Both the position numbers and the translations under genes were made by a program. From JBHHZM01 sp046758065 (GTDB lineage Bacteria; Pseudomonadota; Alphaproteobacteria; JAAXGF01), in the NCBI GenBank assembly GCA_046758065.1, contig JBHHZM010000131.1, forward strand, positions 1 through 8,594: 8,594 nucleotides of DNA, read 5' to 3'. Of the stretch, positions 1-6,699 are shown piece after piece. Under the pieces are notes generated by a model, which worked only from the letters and a program-made list of their open reading frames with translations, was not told the DNA's origin and searched no databases. The first letter of the stretch is position 1, and each line of letters starts with the position of its first letter.

Positions 1-326
1 CGGAAGATATGGATGTAGACCACGAGGAAGAACATCGAGCCGCCGTTGGCGTGGATATAGCGCAGCAGCCAGCCGTAATTGACGTCGCGCATGATCTTCT
101 CGACGCTGTCGAAGGCGAGCGTCGCATCGGGCGTGTAGTGCATCGCCAGCACGATGCCGGTGACGATCTGGATCACCAGCGCGATGCCGGCGAGCGAACC
201 GAAGTTCCACCAGTAGTTCAGATTGCGCGGCGTCGGGTAATCGACGAGCTGGTGGTTCATGAAACTGAAGATCGGCAGCCGGTACTCGATCCACTGCACG
301 ATCCTGTTCTGCGACACCTGGGTCAT
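1..326 (-). CDS. petB: Cytochrome b of the bc1 complex (N-terminal part)
   Basis: This is the membrane subunit of respiratory complex III. It oxidises ubiquinol and passes electrons through two b-type hemes. Only the first 108 codons lie in the window; the gene continues past position 1. The protein starts MTQVSQNRIVQWIEYRLP and has a first hydrophobic helix at about residues 43-62. A second helix contains RYIHANGGSMFF and VYIHIF. His92 and His106, 14 residues apart, match the first ligand of each heme in the family. The ATG at 326 lies 13 nt after the petA stop, and an AAGG directly after that stop (336-339) gives a 9-nt spacer. The gene is therefore the second in a petA-petB operon, with cytochrome c1 (petC) expected next but not visible. 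The identification is secure. The only gap is the missing C-terminal part. Confidence 0.96.
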   Translation of the reverse strand, partial: MTQVSQNRIVQWIEYRLPIFSFMNHQLVDYPTPRNLNYWWNFGSLAGIALVIQIVTGIVLAMHYTPDATLAFDSVEKIMRDVNYGWLLRYIHANGGSMFFLVVYIHIF

Positions 327-339
327 GACCGCTCGCCTT

Positions 340-900
340 TCAGCCGATCTTGATGGAGGTGTCGTCGAGGTAGGCGTACGCCGGCACAACGAGATTGCGC
401 GGCGCCGGCCCCTTGCGGATACGCCCCGAGGTGTCGTAATGCGAGCCGTGGCAGGGACAGAACCAGCCGCCGTAATCGCCCCTGGGATCGCCCGGCTTCT
501 GTCCCAGCGGGATACAGCCCAGGTGGGTGCAGATGCCGACGACGACGAGCCATTCGGCTTGCTCGACGCGGGCCTCGTCGGGTTCGGGATCGCGCAACTC
601 GGCGACGTCGACGGCGCGCGCCGCGGCGATCTCCTCGGCCGTGCGGTGGCGGATGAATATCGGCTTGCCGCGCCACACCGGGGTGAGCGACTGCCCGACC
701 TCGACCGGCGCCAGATCGACCTCGGTCGATGACAGCGCGAGCACGTCGGCCGACGGGTTCATGTTGTCGATCAGCGGCCAGACCGCCGCGGCGGCGCCGA
801 CCGCGGTGACCGCGCCGGTGGCCAGGTAGAGGAAATCGCGCCGCGTGTCTTCCCCGCCGGGTGTGCCGCCTTCGCCGCCGGCGGGCGCTGTTTCAGACAT
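340..900 (-). CDS. petA: Ubiquinol-cytochrome c reductase Rieske iron-sulfur subunit
   Basis: This is the 2Fe-2S subunit of complex III, which takes one electron from ubiquinol at the Qo site and passes it to cytochrome c1. The protein has 186 residues. A glycine-rich, probably flexible N-terminus (1-19) precedes a twin-arginine motif (Arg20-Arg21, RRDFLYLA) and a single hydrophobic anchor (about 24-41). This fits Tat export with the signal kept as a membrane anchor. Cluster box 1 is CTHLGC (Cys124, His126, Cys129) and box 2 is CPCHGSHYD (Cys148, Cys150, His151). Cys124, His126, Cys148 and His151 should bind the cluster, and Cys129-Cys150 should form the disulfide. Ser153 and Tyr155, which raise the cluster potential in homologues, are present. 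The start has GAGG (908-911) 7 nt upstream. It is the first gene of the pet operon, divergent from trmL. Confidence 0.97.
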   Translation of the reverse strand: MSETAPAGGEGGTPGGEDTRRDFLYLATGAVTAVGAAAAVWPLIDNMNPSADVLALSSTEVDLAPVEVGQSLTPVWRGKPIFIRHRTAEEIAAARAVDVAELRDPEPDEARVEQAEWLVVVGICTHLGCIPLGQKPGDPRGDYGGWFCPCHGSHYDTSGRIRKGPAPRNLVVPAYAYLDDTSIKIG

Positions 901-1023
901 CCTCGTGCCTCATGGTGGTCAAGTTGGAAACGCGCGCCGTTTTTCTCATCAAATCGCCGTCGTGTCCAGAGCCCGATGCGGGCAATTGCAAAGCCCCGCC
1001 AAAGCGCGTAAGGAAGACGGCCG
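901..1023. promoter_or_regulatory. Divergent spacer between petA and trmL
   Basis: This 123-bp non-coding spacer must hold promoters for the pet operon (leftward) and trmL-hemF (rightward). It contains a ribosome-binding sequence for each side: GAGG at 908-911 on the minus strand and AAGGA at 1010-1014 on the plus strand. It also holds a small inverted repeat, GCCCG-ATG-CGGGC (971-983), followed at once by the palindrome GCAATTGC (982-989). I could not identify convincing -35/-10 pairs on either strand. The regulatory role is inferred from gene orientation only. Confidence 0.4.
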
Positions 1024-1521
1024 ATGCGTCTCGCGCTTTACCAGCCCGACATCCCGCAGAACACGGGCACGATCCTGCGCCTCGCCGCCTGCCTCGCGGT
1101 TCCCGTCGATGTCATCGAGCCCTGCGGTTTCGCGTTCTACGACAAGGGCGACGACAGCGGCTGCGACAAGGGCCTGCGCCGCGCCGCGCTCGATTACCTC
1201 GAACACGTCGCGCTGGTGCGCCATCGCTCGTGGTCGGCGTTCCTCGCGGCGCGCGCCGCCGCGCCCGCGAGCGGCCGGCTCGTGCTGTTGACGACCGGGG
1301 GCGACGAGAGCCACGTCCGCTTCGCCTTTCGCGCCGACGACGTGCTGCTAATGGGCCGCGAGAGCGCCGGCGCGCCCGCCGAGGTGCACGCCGCCGCCGA
1401 CGCGCGCCTCGTCATCCCGATGGCGCCGGGGCTGCGCTCGCTCAACGTCGCGGTCGCGGCGGCGATCGCGCTCGGCGAAGCGCTGCGGCAGACCGGCGGA
1501 TTTCCCGGACAAGCGCCGTGA
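1024..1521 (+). CDS. trmL: tRNA (cytidine/uridine-34 2'-O)-methyltransferase, SPOUT family
   Basis: TrmL-family enzymes use S-adenosylmethionine to methylate the 2'-OH of the wobble nucleotide of certain leucine tRNAs in the cytoplasm. The protein has 165 residues, near the usual length of about 155. SPOUT motifs are in order: N-terminal LYQPDIPQNTGTILRLAAC (residues 5-23), then LLMGRESAGAP, then the knot-forming IPMAPGLRSLNVAVAAAIAL near the C-terminus. The stretch FYDKGDDSGCDKGLRRA appears about 8 residues longer than the form I recall for relatives, and the DNA there carries a 9-bp direct repeat (see separate entry). The ATG at 1024 has AAGGA 9 nt upstream. The stop overlaps the hemF start (GTGA), so the two genes are translationally coupled. 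The family is certain; the exact tRNA substrates are inferred. Confidence 0.93.
   Translation: MRLALYQPDIPQNTGTILRLAACLAVPVDVIEPCGFAFYDKGDDSGCDKGLRRAALDYLEHVALVRHRSWSAFLAARAAAPASGRLVLLTTGGDESHVRFAFRADDVLLMGRESAGAPAEVHAAADARLVIPMAPGLRSLNVAVAAAIALGEALRQTGGFPGQAP
1141..1173 (+). repeat. In-frame 9-bp direct repeat bounding an apparent 8-codon insertion in trmL
   Basis: GACAAGGGC occurs at 1141-1149 and again at 1165-1173, exactly 24 bp apart and in the same frame, encoding Asp-Lys-Gly twice. Between the copies lie codons for DDSGC. The repeat and its 24-bp period are seen directly. That this is a slippage-type insertion relative to other TrmL proteins is inference from remembered family sequences. 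Confidence 0.55.
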
Positions 1522-2369
1522 CGAGCGCAACCGATACCCGGAAGGCCGCAGCCGAAAGCTGGTTCGGCGAGCTGCGCGATCGCATCTGCGCCGCCTTCGA
1601 GGCGATCGAGGACGACCACGCCGGCGCCGACGAGGCGCTGCCGCCGGGCCGCTTCGAACGCACCGCCTGGCGACGGCCGGGCGGCGGCGGCGGCGTCATG
1701 TCGGTCATGCGCGGGCGCGTCTTCGAAAAGGTGGGCGTCAACGTCTCGACCGTGTGGGGCGCGTTCGGCCCCGAATTCCGCGACCGCATCCCGGGAACCG
1801 GGGACAGCCCGGCCTTCTGGGCGAGCGGCATTTCGCTGGTCGCGCACCTGCGCTCGCCGCTGGTGCCGGCGGCGCACATGAATACGCGCCATATCGTGAC
1901 CGCCAAACGCTGGTTCGGCGGCGGCGCCGACCTCACCCCGATGTACGCCGACGAAGACGACACACGCGAATTCCACGCCGCCCTGAAGGCGGCCTGCGAC
2001 GGCCACGATGCCGGCTACTACCCGCGCTTCCGGAAATGGGCCGACGACTACTTCTTCCTGCCCCATCGCGACGAGCCGCGCGGCGTCGGCGGCATCTTCT
2101 ACGACGACCTCGACAGCGGCGACTGGAACGCCGATTTCGCCTTCACCCGCGACGTCGGGCTGGCCTTCCTCGACGTCTACCCGCGCCTCGTGCGCCGCCA
2201 CATGGACCGGCCGTGGACGCCGGCGCAGCGCGAACACCAGCTGGTGCGCCGCGGCCGCTACGTCGAGTTCAACCTGCTCTACGACCGCGGCACCCGGTTC
2301 GGGCTCGAGACCGGCGGCAATCCGGAAGCCATCCTGATGTCGCTGCCGCCCGAGGTCAAATGGCCGTGA
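1518..2369 (+). CDS. hemF: Oxygen-dependent coproporphyrinogen III oxidase
   Basis: HemF oxidatively decarboxylates two propionate side chains of coproporphyrinogen III to give protoporphyrinogen IX, using O2, in heme synthesis. The protein has 283 residues. Conserved blocks are all present: WRRPGGGGGVMSVMRGRVFEK (51-71), VGVNVSTVWG, ISLVAHLRSPLVPAAHMNTR (105-124, with the conserved His120), WFGGGADLTPMY (132-143), the family signature WADDYFFLPHRDEPRGVGGIFYDD (174-197) and GRYVEFNLLYDRGTRFGLETGG (246-267). I chose GTG at 1518, which overlaps the trmL stop as GTGA; the first well-conserved residues follow soon after. The open frame extends to 861, but that part is not protein-like and overlaps trmL. 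The protein ends ILMSLPPEVKWP, which matches the short ending of alphaproteobacterial and rickettsial HemF, so it is complete. It faces the restriction-modification gene, with 19 bp between stops. Confidence 0.96.
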   Translation: MTSATDTRKAAAESWFGELRDRICAAFEAIEDDHAGADEALPPGRFERTAWRRPGGGGGVMSVMRGRVFEKVGVNVSTVWGAFGPEFRDRIPGTGDSPAFWASGISLVAHLRSPLVPAAHMNTRHIVTAKRWFGGGADLTPMYADEDDTREFHAALKAACDGHDAGYYPRFRKWADDYFFLPHRDEPRGVGGIFYDDLDSGDWNADFAFTRDVGLAFLDVYPRLVRRHMDRPWTPAQREHQLVRRGRYVEFNLLYDRGTRFGLETGGNPEAILMSLPPEVKWP

Positions 2370-2395
2370 GCGGCGTGCGGCGGCGCGCTCAGCCA
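2361..2395. terminator. Possible bidirectional hairpin between convergent genes
   Basis: TGGC (2361-2364) plus TGAGCG (2367-2372) can pair with CGCTCA (2386-2391) plus GCCA (2392-2395). This gives a 10-bp stem with a 2-nt bulge and a 13-nt GC-rich loop. The stop codons of hemF (2367-2369) and the restriction-modification gene (2389-2391) sit in opposite arms. There is no T tract on either side, so a classic intrinsic terminator is not shown. It may slow or stop transcription from both directions, or simply reflect two facing TGA codons. Confidence 0.35.
2382..2392 (+). repeat. 11-bp direct repeat, left copy (GGCGCGCTCAG)
   Basis: This exactly matches 5438-5448, 3056 bp away and in the same orientation. 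It overlaps the stop codon of the restriction-modification gene (TCA on the plus strand, 2389-2391). The bases on either side differ between the copies, so the match is exactly 11 bp. It is interpreted as one end of the inserted segment. Confidence 0.7.
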
Positions 2396-5349
2396 AGCAG
2401 CTTTTCTACAAGCCGATCAATGGCATCCGCCACACCGTCTTCGGCGAGCGCGGCGCGTATTCGCCGGCGAGAGGTGACGAAATTCAGCTTTGCAGGAAAC
2501 GAAACGGCGGCGGCGACTTGTTCCGCGCGCTCGGCAAACCGCGCCAATTCGCCGTGGAGAGCGTCTTTCGCCACAAATCGGGGAATTGGAACGCGGACAA
2601 GAAGCTTGTCAATGTGGCGAGCGCCCCATTGCCCGCGGCTTTGACGCGATGCAATCCGCTGTCGGAGGACTTCGCTGTTGAGAAACGCCGTGAGATAGCG
2701 TGCCTCATCAATGGTTCCTGAAGGTGCCCAGTAAAGAACATGATCGACCAGCGCCTCTTGGTCCGTGAGGACACAAGCCGCCGGATTGGTTCCCGATTTT
2801 GTATAGAGTACGCGAATTGGTGCGGTGGGTAGTTGCGTGCTGAGTTCCTTGTGATAATCCAGCCGCTGCAGCAAGCTCAGTGCTTCGCTTCGCCGATAGG
2901 TGTTCCAGACACCTTCGGCTTCCGTAAGCCATTTTGAAAGACCGGGATGGCCCCGTGCCCGCGCTTGGTCCGCTGTCAGCAGACTGTTCGATTCGGTGTC
3001 CCAGGGGATGACCGCCTCGACCGGCTCCAGGAGACGGTATGGGGCGATCGACGCCCCGAGATAGAGCCGCCGGAGGAACTCGGTTTCGATGGAGCCCTCC
3101 AACAGGGACAGGTCCTTCCACGGCGCTTTCTCTTGACGGCTTGTCAGGCTGCGCACGAGCGGCGCTCCCGGATTCGCGCCAAAGCGTCCGGCGGACACCC
3201 GTTCGACGACCCAAAGCCGGCGCGGCACGACAGTCGCCCCCTGACGGAAACGCCGCTCATACGCCGATGTCCTCGGGGCTTCGCCTTCCGCCGGCCACTC
3301 GACGTTGTGTTGCGAAAGCGCGGCCCGGGCTTCTTCCGGACTCGCGTCCCGGCGCGGCAGCGTCCCCGTAAACGCCTTGATTGATCCCGGGCGTTCGCCC
3401 ACGGCTCCGCGCCGGGCGAAAATCGCACACGACGGGACCGGGAACAGCGGTTGCAGGTTTTCATCGAACGCCCAGACTTCTTCGAACCGCACGAGTTGAG
3501 CGTCGGCGCGACCGAAACGCTGGGTGCGAAACCCCTTGAATTGTTGTCGGCTCAACGCCGCATAAGGCATGACAAAAGCGATCACGCCATCTTTCTTGAG
3601 ATAGAGCTCGGTCATGCGTGCGAAAAAATATGCGGAAATGTCCTGATGCGTCGCGACCTTTCCGCCGGACCAGAGGTTGCGACTTCGGCACTCGTCCCTG
3701 AAACGTTTTTGCATGGCGGTCGCCATATAGCGGTAAGACAGCCACGGCGGATTGCCGATGACAACATCGGCGCGTCTCTCGGGCGCGGAAAGGGCGAACG
3801 GCCGGCTCAGGTTGCGGAGCACATAAGCCCAAATGTGGTTTCGGCCCGCTTGGCGAAGCGTGGTCAGCTCCTCATACGTGCGTTCCAGGATATCGATGTG
3901 GCGGCCGTCGGTGATGCCGTTGTTGCGCATCCATGCGCGAAACGCCGGCACGGCGGCGGCGGGCGGCTCGCCGTAGTCGACCATGGCGTCCACCGTGGCG
4001 TCGAACCGTGCCGAATCGGCCGCAATCTCAGCCGGGAACTGCAACTCGGACCCGTCGGGCACCTTGATTCGCACCTCGTCTCGGCCGAAAAATCCTGCCG
4101 TGTTCCACTGGAGGCTGTCGCCGAGATAGACGGGCACGGTGAGGCGCGCGGGCCGGGACCGCAACCGTTCTTCGCCGAGCGCGAGAAGATACGTGACGCG
4201 CGCAATCACCACGGCGACGGGATGCACGTCGATGCCCGCAATGTTCTCGGCGCATCCCGCGAGGGCTTGGGCGTTTGGAATATTTTCGGCGTCGGCGGCG
4301 TCGAGATACCGCCGCACGGCATGGAACAGAAACGTGCCTGAGCCGCACGAAGGATCGAGCACATGTTGAACCAGTGGACGGTCTATCGCTCGCTCGCACA
4401 TCGCGGAAGCAAGCCAGTCGGGGGTGTAGTACTCGCCCAGGTCGTGACGCTGCTCGGGGTCGATCAGCGACTCGTAGAGCCCCTTCAACACGTCATGTCG
4501 GATGTCGCCGAGACGAAACCGTCCGACGTGGCGTATCAGACGAGAGATAAGCTCCCCACCGCCGGACGCGACCAATACCCAGTCAAAAAAATCCGATTCG
4601 ACGGCCCCGGCAATTCCCGCGTTTGTGAACGGCGTCCCGGCGAGCAGTTCGCGGGCGTCCGTCGTCGCAATGCCGAGCACGCTTGTGGCCATCGCCTTGG
4701 CGATGATCGTCAGATACGTGTGCTGAATGAAAAGATCGTCCTCTTCCACCCGCGAGCCGTAGACGTGCTCAAGGTAGTCGCCCCACAGCTTCCGCTTGAC
4801 GACGACTTCAGGCACATCGCGCACCTCGTCCCAAAGCGCCGATAGCACGCCTTGGGCGCGATGGTATGCCGGACTATCGCGCCCCAGTTCACCGCGCACC
4901 ATTTCGGGATCAGGCGTGAGCTCATCGCCAACCGCCAGAACGGACTGAAGCCAGGCAAGGAGAGCGCGGGCGTCCTCGGCAGACGTGGTGTAACGCGCCA
5001 ACTCGCGGAGGCGGTCATGAGGATCGCTTTCGTATGCGATGAACGTCGCTCCATCGGTTGCGACACCGACGTAGCGTTGACCGGTCGCGCTTTCGCGTTC
5101 TCCTAGATAGCGGGTTAATTGGCTCTCGGCGGCATCCCGCTCGGCGCGCAGATCGGTCTTGAACTCGAACATGGAGCGGCCCAGGAGCGCGTCGATCCGC
5201 CCACGCACCTCGATGGTTCGTTCCTCGTACTGAATGCCCCGGCTTTCGATCCCAAGTCCATCGACGAGCAGGCGGTCGATAAGAACGCGCACCTTCTCAT
5301 GGCCCGGGCGGGTCGCAAGTTCTGCAACCGTCGGTGATAAATCGTCCAC
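2389..5349 (-). CDS. Single-chain type IIG restriction-modification protein (nuclease plus N6-adenine methylase)
   Basis: The protein probably cuts unmethylated foreign DNA and methylates adenine in its own target site. From the GTG start it has 986 residues. The N-terminal nuclease shows a PD-(D/E)XK pattern: Asp53 (GRIDALLG), Glu62-Phe-Lys64 (MFEFKTDL), then Gln77 in SQLTRYL. A helical linker follows. The methylase has LGEYYTPDW (304-312), motif I DPSCGSGTF (332-340), Asp374 in GIDVHP, GDS near 411 and catalytic NPPW (533-536). About residues 640-986 hold a probable target-recognition region with YLTAFLNSEV and GARHIDKLLVRVPIP, as in TaqI/Eco57I-like proteins. TTG at 5355 is possible, but AAAGG (5357-5361) sits 7 nt before GTG at 5349, so I prefer that. 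The DNA is less GC-rich than its neighbours, and there is no separate specificity subunit or helicase. Orphan methylase function is possible if the nuclease is inactive. The recognition site cannot be read from sequence. Confidence 0.88.
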   Translation of the reverse strand: MDDLSPTVAELATRPGHEKVRVLIDRLLVDGLGIESRGIQYEERTIEVRGRIDALLGRSMFEFKTDLRAERDAAESQLTRYLGERESATGQRYVGVATDGATFIAYESDPHDRLRELARYTTSAEDARALLAWLQSVLAVGDELTPDPEMVRGELGRDSPAYHRAQGVLSALWDEVRDVPEVVVKRKLWGDYLEHVYGSRVEEDDLFIQHTYLTIIAKAMATSVLGIATTDARELLAGTPFTNAGIAGAVESDFFDWVLVASGGGELISRLIRHVGRFRLGDIRHDVLKGLYESLIDPEQRHDLGEYYTPDWLASAMCERAIDRPLVQHVLDPSCGSGTFLFHAVRRYLDAADAENIPNAQALAGCAENIAGIDVHPVAVVIARVTYLLALGEERLRSRPARLTVPVYLGDSLQWNTAGFFGRDEVRIKVPDGSELQFPAEIAADSARFDATVDAMVDYGEPPAAAVPAFRAWMRNNGITDGRHIDILERTYEELTTLRQAGRNHIWAYVLRNLSRPFALSAPERRADVVIGNPPWLSYRYMATAMQKRFRDECRSRNLWSGGKVATHQDISAYFFARMTELYLKKDGVIAFVMPYAALSRQQFKGFRTQRFGRADAQLVRFEEVWAFDENLQPLFPVPSCAIFARRGAVGERPGSIKAFTGTLPRRDASPEEARAALSQHNVEWPAEGEAPRTSAYERRFRQGATVVPRRLWVVERVSAGRFGANPGAPLVRSLTSRQEKAPWKDLSLLEGSIETEFLRRLYLGASIAPYRLLEPVEAVIPWDTESNSLLTADQARARGHPGLSKWLTEAEGVWNTYRRSEALSLLQRLDYHKELSTQLPTAPIRVLYTKSGTNPAACVLTDQEALVDHVLYWAPSGTIDEARYLTAFLNSEVLRQRIASRQSRGQWGARHIDKLLVRVPIPRFVAKDALHGELARFAERAEQVAAAVSFPAKLNFVTSRRRIRAALAEDGVADAIDRLVEKLLG

Positions 5350-5444
5350 GAGCAAACCTTTGATTTAATGACCGAGCCTTACCAGCAACGGAAGAGGGAA
5401 ACAAGACGAACCAGTGCGTTCCCCTGCATCGCGCCCGGGCGCGC
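5350..5444 (-). promoter_or_regulatory. Upstream region of the restriction-modification gene
   Basis: This 95-bp spacer between cca and the restriction-modification gene is richer in A and T than the flanking genes. On the minus strand it holds TTGTTT (5399-5404) and TTGCTG (5383-5388) as possible -35 boxes. An AT-rich stretch at 5362-5369 (reading ATTAAATC) could be a -10, followed by the AAAGG ribosome-binding site. Spacing and matches are poor, so a dedicated promoter is only plausible. If absent, the gene would be read through from cca. A perfect 14-bp GC palindrome (5430-5443) sits next to the cca stop. Confidence 0.25.
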
Positions 5445-5448
5445 TCAG
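5438..5448 (+). repeat. 11-bp direct repeat, right copy (GGCGCGCTCAG)
   Basis: This is identical to 2382-2392. It overlaps the cca stop codon (TCA on the plus strand, 5445-5447). Its position at the far border of the lower-GC segment is the main evidence for an insertion. Each copy supplies a TGA stop to a minus-strand gene, so three of the eleven matching bases could be shared by function rather than descent. Confidence 0.7.
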
Positions 5449-6695
5449 TGTTTCGCTTCCCTCTTCACCAGCGCGGCGAGGCGCGCCAGCGTTTCCTTGC
5501 GGCCCGCGCGATAGTCGCCGGCCTCCCACCAGGCTTCGATCCGTTTGAGAAGCGCGCCCACCGCGGGGCCGTCGGGCACGCCGAGGGCGACCACGTCGGC
5601 GCCCTTCACGGGGAGCTTGGGGTTCTCCCAGGCGCGGGCGGCGGCGAGCATCGGGCCATAGGCCGCGGCGAGCGCGTCGCGCTCCCCGGGCGCCCGCGCC
5701 AGCGCCTCGGCCCAGGCGAGCAGCACGAGGTCGCGGAAGAGATCGGGACCGACGCGGTAGAGCGCGCGGCGTTGGGCGGGCGCGTCGTGCTCGGCGGCGA
5801 GCGTCACCGGCGGCGCGGTCAGGGCGACGAGGCGTTGCTTCGCCGCGTTCGAAAACTTCAGGCGCTCGGCCACGGTCCCGGCGTCGGCGTCGCGCAGCAG
5901 CAGCGCCAGCCGGCGCAGCGGGTCGGCCTCGTCGCCTTCCAGGGCGCAAAGCTCCGAGAGGGCGCGCGCGTCCCCGGCTTCGGGCAGCACCTCCGCGAGC
6001 GCGCCGGTTTCGCGCATCAGCGCGACGACGGGCGCCGGTGCGGGCGCGGCGAGGATGCGCAGCAGTTCGCCCCCGATGCGCTCGCCCGACAGCTTCGCCA
6101 GCAGCGGCGCCATGGCGCGGCAGGCGGCGAGCGCCTCGGCGTCGGGCGGCGGCCGGCCGTAGTGGGCGTAGAAGCGGAAGAAGCGCAGCAGCCTGAGAAC
6201 GTCCTCGGCGATGCGCCGCGTGGCGTCGCCGACGAAGCGCACGCGCCCGGCGCGCAAATCGTCGAGCCCGCCGCAGGGATCGTAGAGCGTGCCGTCGGGG
6301 GCGCAGAACAGCGCGTTGATGGTGAAGTCGCGGCGCGCCGCGTCGGCTTGCCAGTCGTCGGTGAACGCGACCGTGGCGTGTCGGCCGTCGGTCTCGACGT
6401 CGCGCCTGAGGGTGGTGATCTCGATCCGCGCCGGCGTCACGGCGGTCACCGTGCCGTGTCCGATGCCAGTGGGCACGACCCGGATGCCGGCGGCCTCCAG
6501 CAGGCGCGTCACGGTTTCGGGCGTCGCGGGCGTGGCGATGTCGACGTCGCCGACCGCGCGCCCGAGCACCGCGTCGCGCACGCAGCCGCCGACGAAGCGC
6601 GCCGTCGCGCCGCCGGCTTCGAGCGCGTCGATGACGGTGCGCGTTTCGGCCGCCGTCATCCAGCGCGGAGGCTCGATTCGACCCGCGGCCCGCAC
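5445..6695 (-). CDS. cca: CCA tRNA nucleotidyltransferase (class II)
   Basis: The enzyme adds or repairs the 3'-terminal CCA of tRNAs from CTP and ATP without a nucleic acid template. The protein has 416 residues. The nucleotidyltransferase head has FVGGCVRDAVLGR (34-46), with the metal-binding pair Asp50 and Asp52 in GDVDIAT. HGTVTAV, then EITTLRRD, then ARRDFTINALF (120-130) follow. The neck region contains DPCGGLDDLRAGRVRFVGDATRRIAEDVLRLLRFFRF, typical of class II enzymes. No HD phosphohydrolase domain is visible, so this looks like the short form. GTG at 6695 is chosen because residues leading to PRWM look conserved; an internal ATG at codon 13 is the alternative. It follows DUF6111 by 4 bp, the last gene of a four-gene operon. 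Its stop lies in the right 11-bp repeat. Confidence 0.95.
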   Translation of the reverse strand: MRAAGRIEPPRWMTAAETRTVIDALEAGGATARFVGGCVRDAVLGRAVGDVDIATPATPETVTRLLEAAGIRVVPTGIGHGTVTAVTPARIEITTLRRDVETDGRHATVAFTDDWQADAARRDFTINALFCAPDGTLYDPCGGLDDLRAGRVRFVGDATRRIAEDVLRLLRFFRFYAHYGRPPPDAEALAACRAMAPLLAKLSGERIGGELLRILAAPAPAPVVALMRETGALAEVLPEAGDARALSELCALEGDEADPLRRLALLLRDADAGTVAERLKFSNAAKQRLVALTAPPVTLAAEHDAPAQRRALYRVGPDLFRDLVLLAWAEALARAPGERDALAAAYGPMLAAARAWENPKLPVKGADVVALGVPDGPAVGALLKRIEAWWEAGDYRAGRKETLARLAALVKREAKH

Positions 6696-6699
6696 GACC

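Larger units (their letters stand above)
2382..5437. other. Proposed single-gene defence insertion between hemF and cca
   Basis: The segment holds one gene (the type IIG restriction-modification protein) and about 88 bp upstream of it, and starts and ends at the 11-bp direct repeat. Deleting one repeat plus the segment leaves hemF and cca both complete, with a shared TCA stop for cca and 19 bp between the facing stops. Composition differs: 60-base lines at 2821 and 3541 are 57% and 50% GC by hand count, against 68% in hemF (2101) and 80% in cca (6001). There is no transposase, integrase or visible terminal inverted repeat. An insertion through short-homology joining or target duplication is inferred; restriction-modification genes are known to insert in this way. 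Confidence 0.55.

Noticed and set aside
321..330. Perfect palindrome GGTCATGACC around the cytochrome b start codon
   Set aside because: It is only 10 bp, made by ATG followed by an ACC codon, and has no sign of function beyond translation start.
861..1517. Upstream extension of the hemF reading frame, giving a 502-residue protein
   Set aside because: The extension is arginine-rich, overlaps the well-supported trmL in another frame and resembles no HemF N-terminus. GC-rich DNA leaves such frames open by chance.
2340..2369. HemF seemed truncated at its C-terminus by the neighbouring insertion
   Set aside because: E. coli and human forms are about 20 residues longer, but alphaproteobacterial and rickettsial HemF as I recall them end at the same LPPEVK region, so the protein is complete.
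1194..2396. 400-residue minus-strand open frame opposite trmL and hemF
   Set aside because: It mirrors the codon pattern of the real plus-strand genes and has no recognisable motif or ribosome-binding site.
2389..5349. BREX-type PglX methylase or a multi-gene phage-defence island
   Set aside because: No other BREX, DISARM or type I genes are present, and the protein carries its own nuclease motif at the N-terminus. A solitary type IIG enzyme fits better.
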